Shown: positions 1-4,891 of the stretch, one piece after another | Numbering within the stretch: position 1 is the stretch's first letter | How the letters are laid out: each line of letters begins with the position of its first letter | NCBI GenBank assembly: GCA_027028805.1 | Contig: JALVHX010000272.1 | Span: 1-6,747 of the forward strand | Length of the DNA stretch: 6,747 nucleotides | From: Desulfurococcales archaeon | GTDB lineage: Archaea > Thermoproteota > Thermoprotei_A > Sulfolobales > Desulfurococcaceae | Reading direction: 5' to 3' | Program-made: the position numbers and the translations under genes | The notes under the pieces: model-generated | What the model was told of the DNA's origin: nothing | Databases searched by the model: none | Seen by the model: only the letters and a program-made list of their open reading frames with translations

Positions 1-1
1 C

Positions 2-709
2 CGGGAACACACGATCGGTGATCTACTATATATGAGCGTAAGGGATTCCGTTACGAGCCGCGGAGCCGAGGAGCTCCTCGGCGAGAAGATCCTGCTCCTA
101 CCCCTCGCCCTGGCCTGCGGGAGAATAATGGCGGAGAACAAGGGAACACTGGATCCCGGAGAAACCGCGGAGACTGCGCGCAGAATACTGGCAGAATACT
201 CGAGCATAGATGACTCCGTCATGCTCTACAGGGCCATTAGGCTAGCCGCCCCCGCCGGGCTCGCCGGCGAGCCCGAGAGCGGGTATCCCAGCGTCTGGAG
301 CGATAGATACGAGGAACAGCTACGCGATCGATCACTCAGGCTATGGGATATAGTGGTGGATGCTGCTCGCCGCGAGCTCGTTTTCGACGAGCTCCTATGC
401 GGCTACTGCCGCAGCCTCGAGGCATTGGAGGAGGCCGCCGGAGCTGATCCGGGGCTAGACGGGTTCATTGTCGAGGCTTATCGTTATCTTCTGAGACGCT
501 ACCCCGACACCCTGATCGCGCGGAGACACGGCTACGCGGCAGCCCTAGAGGCCTACGAGGCCGCCAGGAGGGCGATGGATCCCGTGGACTATATTGTCCT
601 CGACGCGGTTTTTCGTAGAAGAGGATGGAACCCTGGAAGCATAGCCGATATAGCCGCCGCGGCCACTGCACTATACCTGCTCCGGGCGGGGAAGATGGGG
701 GATGGATGA
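2..709 (+). CDS. CitG-family (triphosphoribosyl-dephospho-CoA synthase-like) protein, 5'-truncated
   Basis: This is the C-terminal part, about 235 residues, of a CitG/MdcB-family protein. Bacterial members join ATP and dephospho-CoA to make the prosthetic-group precursor of citrate or malonate lyase; the role of archaeal members is unsettled. Family-like segments are HTIGDLLYMSVRDSV just inside the edge, LLLPLALACG, PDTLIARRHG, and NPGSIADIAAAA near the C-terminus. The frame is open to the left edge, and the ten codons before the ATG at 32 already match the family, so that ATG is internal and the true start lies outside the window. From the usual family length I infer that roughly 50-60 N-terminal residues are missing, including the KPGNV-like motif. 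Where relatives have G-x-N-T-x-x-G before the LLLxPL stretch, this protein has GAEELLG, so the conserved Asn-Thr seems lost. It overlaps the next gene by 8 bases, suggesting translational coupling. Family membership is fairly sure; activity is doubtful. Confidence 0.75.
   Translation, partial: REHTIGDLLYMSVRDSVTSRGAEELLGEKILLLPLALACGRIMAENKGTLDPGETAETARRILAEYSSIDDSVMLYRAIRLAAPAGLAGEPESGYPSVWSDRYEEQLRDRSLRLWDIVVDAARRELVFDELLCGYCRSLEALEEAAGADPGLDGFIVEAYRYLLRRYPDTLIARRHGYAAALEAYEAARRAMDPVDYIVLDAVFRRRGWNPGSIADIAAAATALYLLRAGKMGDG
65..82. repeat. 18-bp perfect palindrome inside the CitG-like gene
   Basis: GCCGAGGAGCTCCTCGGC is its own reverse complement. It encodes A-E-E-L-L-G, exactly where the family's Asn-Thr dyad would be expected. 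GAG (Glu) and CTC (Leu) are reverse complements, so an E-E-L-L run in a genome that prefers these codons is palindromic automatically. No role is asserted. Confidence 0.9.
256..275. repeat. 20-bp perfect palindrome inside the CitG-like gene
   Basis: Ten bases, CGGGCTCGCC, are followed directly by their reverse complement GGCGAGCCCG. There is no spacer, so a transcript hairpin would have to open the central pairs. The site lies in coding sequence for a Gly/Ala/Glu/Pro-rich stretch (AGLAGEPE). It may be a by-product of GC-rich codons; a protein-binding site is possible but unsupported. Confidence 0.85.
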
Positions 710-1835
710 GAAGCTATACATTGATCTCTCAAGGGTCTATGGGAGCCTGCTAGACAGCCTCATAGAAGCCGTTATGCGGCCGCCTGCACGCCTATATATA
801 CGCGTGAACACTCTGAGGATACAGCCGGGAGAGCTCCTCGATAGACTTAGGAGAAGAGGACTCGACGCGCGCCAGGATCCCTATTTACGCGAGGCCCTCT
901 ATTTCCCCCTAAAGAGGATTGCCGAGAACCTGCCTCTCCTACCCGGCCGCATAGTAGTGGATAGATACGCGGCCGAAAGCATCATGATGGGCGCCAACGT
1001 CTATGCTCCCGGGGTAATAGATGCCGAGGGGTTTGGGCGCGGGGACACTGTCTCCGTCATCGATCCATGGGGCCGCGTTGTCGCGCACGCCGAGGCCGTT
1101 GTAGGGGCTCATGAGGCGCGGCGGCTTACGAGGGGCCTGGTGGCCTATACTTCTAGGCCTCTCTACAAGGCCCCGGCTATAAGGGATCTACCGGAGTACG
1201 GGGAGGGCCTGTTTTATCCCCAGGGGGTGCCGTCTATGGCGGCCGCGCATATTCTCAGGCCCATGCCGGGCGAGAAGGTTATAGACATGAACGCGGCCCC
1301 CGGCGGCAAGACAAGCCACTTCATAGAGTATAGCGGGGGCTTGGCGCATGTCTTCGCTTTCGAGAGGAGCTGGGCCAAGGCCGCGAGGGTTATGGAGACT
1401 ATTCGGAGGCTGAGAATACCCGGGCCCGTTGTCATGGTATATGATTCCCGCTACTCCGACAGGGTTCTCGTGGCCGCCGACAAGGTTCTAATAGATCCAC
1501 CGTGCACGGGGCTCGGCGTGAGGCCTAAGGCGAGGCTAACTGTTTCGTGGAGAGATGCAGAGGTTGCTCAGAGATATCAGAGACAGTTCCTGGAGGCCGC
1601 GGCCCGCTATATGCCGCGGGGGAGTCTCCTGTTGTACTCTACCTGTACACTGACGTTTATAGAGAACGAGGTGAACGCGCTCCACGCCGTGGGCCTGGGC
1701 TTTGAGAGCATTGAGGCGGATGAGGCCCCTCCCTATAGTGATAAAGTATACTATGGGGACCTCGTGGCGTACAGGTTCAATGTTCTCGGCCACGACACGC
1801 CGGGCCATTTCTATGCTCTCCTGCGCCGCCGCTGA
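702..1835 (+). CDS. NSUN6-like tRNA/RNA (cytosine-C5) methyltransferase with PUA domain
   Basis: A SAM-dependent RNA m5C methyltransferase of the NOL1/NOP2/Sun family, 377 residues, cytoplasmic. The N-terminal part carries the family's RVNTLR element (residues 34-39). A PUA RNA-binding domain follows at about 83-155. The Rossmann methyltransferase domain has SAM motif I NAAPGGKT (197-204), motif IV DPPCTGLG (265-272, Cys268) and motif VI STCT (313-316, Cys315). In this family the motif VI cysteine attacks cytosine C6 and the motif IV cysteine helps release the product. A PUA domain between the N-terminal part and the catalytic core is the NSUN6 layout; NSUN6 of humans and Pyrococcus methylates C72 of tRNA acceptor stems, so that is the likely target, but the exact substrate is inferred. 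The ATG at 702 follows a G-rich stretch and overlaps the upstream stop by 8 bases. The 3' end overlaps the convergent nob1 by 25 bases. All key residues are present. Confidence 0.9.
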   Translation: MDEKLYIDLSRVYGSLLDSLIEAVMRPPARLYIRVNTLRIQPGELLDRLRRRGLDARQDPYLREALYFPLKRIAENLPLLPGRIVVDRYAAESIMMGANVYAPGVIDAEGFGRGDTVSVIDPWGRVVAHAEAVVGAHEARRLTRGLVAYTSRPLYKAPAIRDLPEYGEGLFYPQGVPSMAAAHILRPMPGEKVIDMNAAPGGKTSHFIEYSGGLAHVFAFERSWAKAARVMETIRRLRIPGPVVMVYDSRYSDRVLVAADKVLIDPPCTGLGVRPKARLTVSWRDAEVAQRYQRQFLEAAARYMPRGSLLLYSTCTLTFIENEVNALHAVGLGFESIEADEAPPYSDKVYYGDLVAYRFNVLGHDTPGHFYALLRRR

Positions 1836-2362
1836 GGCCTCCGGGCGAGCCTGGCCCCGCACACGGGGCAGGTGTCCTCGTCTCCTCGAGGCGACCTGTA
1901 GCCGCATACGGGGCAGAAGAGAACGTATCTCCTAGGCTCCCTTATGCCCTCTGTGCGGAGAGGCTTATACGGGATCCCGAGCTCTAGGAGGGTGTTTTGT
2001 AGACTATAGTCGTCGGTGAACACGACCACGCGCCCGTATCTCTCCGCGAGCTCTAGCGCGAGGGCTGCAACCCTCTTGTCGGTCTCAGACAACGCGACGT
2101 GCTCGCCGAGCCTCTTAGCCGCCTCCTCCACCCTCCTATACGCCTCGTCGCCGGGCTCCCCTATCCTTATCCTCCCGATGCTCAGGGCCAGCTCCAGGGC
2201 CTCCCTGCTCTCCCTATCCCTTGTCTCCTCGACGCACTCCTTCACCGTATATATATCGGCGCCGCCGTGGTATAGGAGCTGGTACTTGGCTATTAGCGCG
2301 GTCGTATCGAGGACGAACGCCTTCCTCTTACCCGAACCTGAGAATCCTTTTGCCGAGCACAT
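1811..2362 (-). CDS. nob1: Endoribonuclease Nob1 (PIN domain plus zinc ribbon)
   Basis: Nob1 makes the final cut that produces the mature 3' end of 16S rRNA in pre-30S particles. The protein has 183 residues. The PIN nuclease domain spans about 15-135, with candidate metal-binding acids Asp19 (in FVLDTTALI), Glu42/Glu45/Glu46, Asp95 and Asp117/Asp118 (in FTDDYSLQN). A C4 zinc ribbon follows: C150-P-V-C153 and C165-P-V-C168. The protein ends in a very basic tail (RRPQRRRRRA). No ATG, GTG or TTG lies in frame between the ATG at 2362 and the conserved PIN start, so that ATG is the only standard choice. It sits 35 bases inside the end of the NAD kinase gene, with GGAGG about 12 bases upstream, and adds about 14 residues before the PIN core. 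The gene is probably co-transcribed with NAD kinase. Its last 25 bases are antisense to the end of the m5C methyltransferase gene. Confidence 0.92.
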   Translation of the reverse strand: MCSAKGFSGSGKRKAFVLDTTALIAKYQLLYHGGADIYTVKECVEETRDRESREALELALSIGRIRIGEPGDEAYRRVEEAAKRLGEHVALSETDKRVAALALELAERYGRVVVFTDDYSLQNTLLELGIPYKPLRTEGIREPRRYVLFCPVCGYRSPRGDEDTCPVCGARLARRPQRRRRRA

Positions 2363-3143
2363 GGCGGAGCCTGTCCTCCCGCAACGTGAACCTGGCCAGC
2401 CTTATCGGGAGCCCGTCCGCCTCGACGGAGACGCTGCTTCCCCCCGGATAAGTATCTATGTGGGCCCCGTCTATGTATAGGTCATAGTAGTCTCTCGGCG
2501 TGACAACTATTCTCGAGAACGGGTCCAGTACTATGGGCCTTATATTAAGGTTCATGGGATTAAGGGGTGTGACCACCATGCAGTATACCTGGCTACATAT
2601 AAAGGGGCCTCCGGCAGAGAGGTTGTAGGCCGGCGAGCCCGGCGGCGTAGACGCTATTACGCCGTCCCCCTCCAGGATCAACGTGCTCGCCATGAAAGGA
2701 GTCCTTATATCGATCCTCATTATCAGCACGTGGCCCGCGTGATGGTTGAGGACGAGTAGCTCGTTTAACGCGTAGTGGCGGGAGCCCCCCACGTCGACGG
2801 TTATGCGGGCCATGTGCTCTATATAGAACCTACCCTCGATAACCCTTCTAACAGCCTCGGCGGGGTCAACGTCTTCCTCGTATAGGGCTGTGCGCCGGCC
2901 ACAAGGTATGGGGAGTATGATCGGGTTTCTCTCCTTTATCAGTCTCGCGGTCTTTAAGAGGCTTCCATCGCCGCCCAGGCTTATCACGAGATCAGCTCTC
3001 TCGACGTCCTCGCGGCGGGCCTCCTCAACCCATTTAGCCAGGGGCCTATAGCCGTGGTTCTTGAGCTCATCCTCTATGACGCGGAGTATTTCTACGCATC
3101 TATTGCTCGGCTTATATATTATGGTTACATCCCTATACTGCAA
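2328..3143 (-). CDS. nadK: NAD kinase (ATP- or polyphosphate-dependent)
   Basis: Phosphorylates NAD to NADP in the cytosol; 271 residues. Diagnostic motifs are LGGDGSLL (56-63, the GGDG catalytic signature), NE (127-128), LEGDGVIAST (157-166), a TPPGSPAY loop (166-173) followed by SAGGP (176-180), and IDGAH (224-228). The usual loop is close to TPTGSTAY; here two threonines are prolines (168 and 171), which is odd but leaves the Gly-Ser and Ala-Tyr intact. After the first sheet the protein has IPCGRRTALYEE rather than the bacterial N-x-G-x-LGFL. The start is a TTG at 3143, chosen because GGAGG (complement of 3151-3155) stands 7 bases before it and a BRE/TATA-like element lies about 35 bases upstream. 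The gene diverges from trm5 and overlaps downstream nob1 by 35 bases, so the two are probably one transcript. Whether ATP or polyphosphate is the donor cannot be read from the sequence. Confidence 0.92.
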   Translation of the reverse strand: MQYRDVTIIYKPSNRCVEILRVIEDELKNHGYRPLAKWVEEARREDVERADLVISLGGDGSLLKTARLIKERNPIILPIPCGRRTALYEEDVDPAEAVRRVIEGRFYIEHMARITVDVGGSRHYALNELLVLNHHAGHVLIMRIDIRTPFMASTLILEGDGVIASTPPGSPAYNLSAGGPFICSQVYCMVVTPLNPMNLNIRPIVLDPFSRIVVTPRDYYDLYIDGAHIDTYPGGSSVSVEADGLPIRLARFTLREDRLRHVLGKRILRFG

Positions 3144-3150
3144 AACCAGC

Positions 3151-3155
3151 CCTCC
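3151..3155 (-). promoter_or_regulatory. Shine-Dalgarno site for NAD kinase, supports the TTG start
   Basis: The minus strand reads GGAGG followed by 7 bases and then TTG CAG TAT. This is a full match to the core complement of the archaeal 16S rRNA 3' end, and it decides for the TTG at 3143. Confidence 0.7.
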
Positions 3156-3175
3156 ACGCCTTCTCCCTGGCTGAG

Positions 3176-3187
3176 CTATATTTTTCC
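3176..3187. promoter_or_regulatory. Shared TATA/BRE-like element between divergent nadK and trm5
   Basis: The minus strand reads GGAAAAATATAG: a purine-rich BRE-like block next to a TATA box, correctly placed for nadK and predicting a leader of only about 10-15 bases. On the plus strand the same bases read CTATATTTTTCC and would give trm5 a leader of about 15-20 bases. It is the only A/T-rich block of this length in the 82-base gap and lies at its midpoint. The nadK direction matches consensus better. The transcription starts are inferred. Confidence 0.55.
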
Positions 3188-3214
3188 ACCCACCGGCTAC
3201 ATGTTATTTGTTGC

Positions 3215-3219
3215 GGTGA
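3215..3219 (+). promoter_or_regulatory. Shine-Dalgarno site for trm5
   Basis: GGTGA matches the 3' half of the archaeal consensus GGAGGTGA. It stands 6 bases before TTG 3226 and 9 before GTG 3229. An in-frame TGA at 3217-3219 rules out any start further upstream, so one of these two codons is the start. Confidence 0.55.
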
Positions 3220-3225
3220 CACGTC

Positions 3226-4203
3226 TTGGTGCTGTGTCTCTGCGTAGAGCCCCGGTGCGCGGAAGACGCGCGGAGAAGACTACGCTCCCTGGGACTCTTG
3301 TCCAGGAGACACCGGGTCGTAAGACACGGGGGTCTCATTTGTTTCCCCCTGGCCGCGCTGCCCCCGGGGTCCCTGGCTATTACTGGTTGCTCTCACAGGA
3401 TACTGGATCTAGAGGCCCCGCTTCTCCCCGAGAAGCCTGGCAGGCCTCTGAGGGGCTTCGATATCGTGGGCGGCGTCGTGATTGTGAGGGCTAACGCCTT
3501 GGAGGGCATTGACCAACAGGTGTTCATAGAGGAGGTTAGGCGCCTGTATCCCGGGGTGAAGGCGATTTATGTGAAGGAGGGGACCTGGGGGGAGCATCGT
3601 GTGGGCCGCCTCCGCCTCCTCTGGGGTAGGGAGGTGGAGTATGTTGAGCACCGTGAGCATGGGCTGAGGCTGTGGATACCTATTCATAAAGCATACTATA
3701 ATCCTCGTCTATCCACGGAGCACCGCCTGGTGGCTGAGAGCGTTGTGCCGGGTGAGAGGATCATAGACATGTTCGCGGGGATAGGTGGTTTTTCTCTACA
3801 CATTGCTAGTCTAGCCGACGCCCTCGTCGTGGCCAACGATATAAACCCATACGCCGTGGAGGCGGCTATAAGAAACGTTGAGATGAACAGGAAGAGGCTG
3901 CGGGGCCGCATAGTCGTGGTTATGAGCGATGCCGCCCAGCTACCCGTGATCCTTAGGCCGGGCTCGTGGGACAGGGTGATAGCTAATCTACCCCATGGCT
4001 CAACGATGTTCAGGGATGTCTACGAGAGGCTTCTCCGGAGAGGGGGCCTGTTGATGCTATACCTGGTCGCCGGGGAGGCCGGGGAGGCCCTGCTCCGCAT
4101 CAGAGAGGAGCTTGGAGAGGGATGGATGGTGGCCGGGTGGAGGAGGGTTCTCGAGTACTCTCCTCGCCGCTATATTTATAGATTCAATCTCATCAGGCTC
4201 TAG
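3226..4203 (+). CDS. trm5: tRNA (guanine37-N1)-methyltransferase Trm5
   Basis: Methylates N1 of G37, next to the anticodon, using SAM; this prevents +1 frameshifting and is also the first step of wyosine-type bases in archaea. The 325 residues fit the family. An N-terminal D1-like domain occupies about 3-45 and D2 about 70-145 (GFDIVGGVVIVRA at 77-89). The class I methyltransferase domain runs from about 146 to the end. Visible motifs are HREHG (142-146), YNPRLSTEHR (158-167), the SAM loop DMFAGIGGFS (181-190), NDINPYA (204-210), and the family's NLP tripeptide (254-256), which lies near the target base. A D1 domain points to the Trm5b/c type rather than the shorter Trm5a, though I cannot separate b from c. 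An in-frame stop at 3217 limits the start to TTG 3226 or GTG 3229. The gene diverges from nadK and overlaps the 3' end of the DUF371 gene by 147 bases. Confidence 0.92.
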   Translation: MVLCLCVEPRCAEDARRRLRSLGLLSRRHRVVRHGGLICFPLAALPPGSLAITGCSHRILDLEAPLLPEKPGRPLRGFDIVGGVVIVRANALEGIDQQVFIEEVRRLYPGVKAIYVKEGTWGEHRVGRLRLLWGREVEYVEHREHGLRLWIPIHKAYYNPRLSTEHRLVAESVVPGERIIDMFAGIGGFSLHIASLADALVVANDINPYAVEAAIRNVEMNRKRLRGRIVVVMSDAAQLPVILRPGSWDRVIANLPHGSTMFRDVYERLLRRGGLLMLYLVAGEAGEALLRIREELGEGWMVAGWRRVLEYSPRRYIYRFNLIRL

Positions 4204-4614
4204 CACAACTAGCAGGGCCCGCAGCATCGACCCCCTCCTAAGGGCCTCCACGAGGCCGCGATCTATGTGGCGCGCCGCCTTAGAGGAATAGATGGCCAGG
4301 GTAGCGGGCTCCACGTAGCCGCTTCTCCTCACAATAATCCTCCTACAATCCCCAAGCACCAGGCGCCCAGAGCCGTGCGCCACGACGAGATCGCGGGCGC
4401 CGCCGGCCTCCAGGAATATAAGGAGAAGGGATCCATCACGGCGCAGTATCTCACGAAACCCTTTATCCAGGTCGCAGAGCGCCTTGTCGGCCCCAACACC
4501 TATTATACAGTCCCCGCGGAGCGTTACCTCCTCCTCCCTAGTTATCTCAAACGTGGTCGGATGCTCAGCCCTTATATTAGGGTGGCCGTGCGCGGTCACA
4601 ACCTCTACCATCAT
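4057..4614 (-). CDS. DUF371 family archaeal protein with antisense C-terminal tail
   Basis: A DUF371 (COG2090-type) protein of unknown function, conserved in archaea. Recognisable core segments, counted from the ATG at 4614, are MMVEVVTAHGHPNI (1-14), TTFEIT (20-25), LRGDCIIGVGADKAL (32-46), and SGYVEPATLAIYSSKAA near 98-114. The core is complete by about residue 138. I chose the 4614 start (185 residues) because family members begin almost directly with the (M)xVEVxxxxGHPN stretch, a TATA-like block at 4666-4673 stands upstream, and a G-rich stretch lies about 10 bases before it. The ATG at 4611 is equally possible. The longer start at 4689 (210 residues) has no visible ribosome-binding site and would place the promoter inside the gene. 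The last 48 residues are encoded antisense to the end of trm5 and look unlike the family. No transmembrane segment or signal peptide is seen. Confidence 0.85.
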   Translation of the reverse strand: MMVEVVTAHGHPNIRAEHPTTFEITREEEVTLRGDCIIGVGADKALCDLDKGFREILRRDGSLLLIFLEAGGARDLVVAHGSGRLVLGDCRRIIVRRSGYVEPATLAIYSSKAARHIDRGLVEALRRGSMLRALLVVLEPDEIESINIAARRVLENPPPPGHHPSLSKLLSDAEQGLPGLPGDQV

Positions 4615-4665
4615 ATTATAGATACAACCCCCAGGGGCTTGTCGAGGCCGCCATAGCTTGCCCGG

Positions 4666-4673
4666 TAATATGT
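4666..4673 (-). promoter_or_regulatory. TATA-like element for the DUF371 gene
   Basis: The minus strand reads ACATATTA, flanked by GC-rich sequence. A transcription start about 25 bases downstream would leave a leader of about 28 bases before the ATG at 4614, which favours that start over 4689. The match to consensus is modest. Confidence 0.35.
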
Positions 4674-4745
4674 TGTCGCCGGGCTCCATGAGTTAGCGTA
4701 ATTAGGGTGTTGGGGATGGAGAGAATGGGCGAACCCGTGCCGTAT

Positions 4746-4822
4746 TGGTGGGCCCGGGGGGATTTGAACCCCCGGCCACCGGGTTATGAGCCCGGCGCTC
4801 TGCCTGGCTGAGCTACGGGCCC
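4746..4822 (-). tRNA. tRNA with CAU anticodon (Met elongator or Ile2), CCA encoded
   Basis: A complete cloverleaf reads from 4822 down. The acceptor stem GGGCCCG pairs with CGGGCCC. The D-stem is GCTC/GAGC. The anticodon stem CCGGG/CCCGG encloses the loop CTCATAA, giving anticodon CAT. The variable loop is TGGCC, and the T-stem GGGGG/CCCCC encloses TTCAAAT. The discriminator A (4749) and CCA (4746-4748) are encoded, and there is no intron. The G1-C72 pair argues against the initiator, which in archaea usually begins with A1-U72. Automatic annotation would likely say tRNA-Met. From memory, the GGGCCCG acceptor resembles archaeal isoleucine tRNAs, so this could be tRNA-Ile2, whose C34 is converted to agmatidine by TiaS to read AUA. 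I cannot settle this from one gene. It is transcribed in the same direction as ahcY upstream and DUF371 downstream. Confidence 0.93.
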
Positions 4823-4867
4823 TTTTTCCCTGCTCGCTACGCCTGTATTGTCTTGTTGCGCTACGTG

Positions 4868-4880
4868 GATATATTAAGTT
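4868..4880 (-). promoter_or_regulatory. TATA-like element for the CAU tRNA
   Basis: The minus strand reads AACTTAATATATC, centred about 50 bases upstream of the tRNA 5' end and just past the ahcY stop. Initiation about 25 bases downstream would give a precursor with a 5' leader of about 20-25 bases for RNase P to remove. This suggests the tRNA has its own promoter rather than relying on ahcY readthrough. Confidence 0.5.
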
Positions 4881-4891
4881 TTCCCGGGGGG

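Noticed and set aside
374..394. Hairpin with 8-base arms (GAGCTCGT / ACGAGCTC) and a 5-base loop in the CitG-like gene
   Set aside because: Built from GAG/CTC codons inside a coding frame with no regulatory context; kept only as supporting detail for the palindrome finding.
1536..1907. Minus-strand frame of 123 codons antisense to the m5C methyltransferase
   Set aside because: It lies opposite conserved motif VI and the Nob1 zinc ribbon region, shows no family resemblance, and is explained as a GC-rich shadow frame.
2016..2480. Plus-strand frame of 154 codons opposite nob1 and nadK
   Set aside because: Ser/Leu-rich antisense translation of two well-supported genes, with no ribosome-binding site or domain.
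3054..3494. Plus-strand open frame of 146 codons across the nadK/trm5 gap
   Set aside because: It is antisense to the start of nadK, overlaps trm5 in another frame, gives low-complexity Arg/Pro-rich sequence, and crosses both ribosome-binding sites.
4267..4656. Plus-strand frame of 129 codons opposite the DUF371 gene
   Set aside because: Antisense to the conserved DUF371 core, with no recognisable protein features or promoter.
4820..4828. T-run (CCCTTTTTC) just beyond the tRNA on the plus strand, considered as a terminator
   Set aside because: The tRNA and both flanking genes are on the minus strand, where this run is upstream and reads as As. No plus-strand transcript is expected here.
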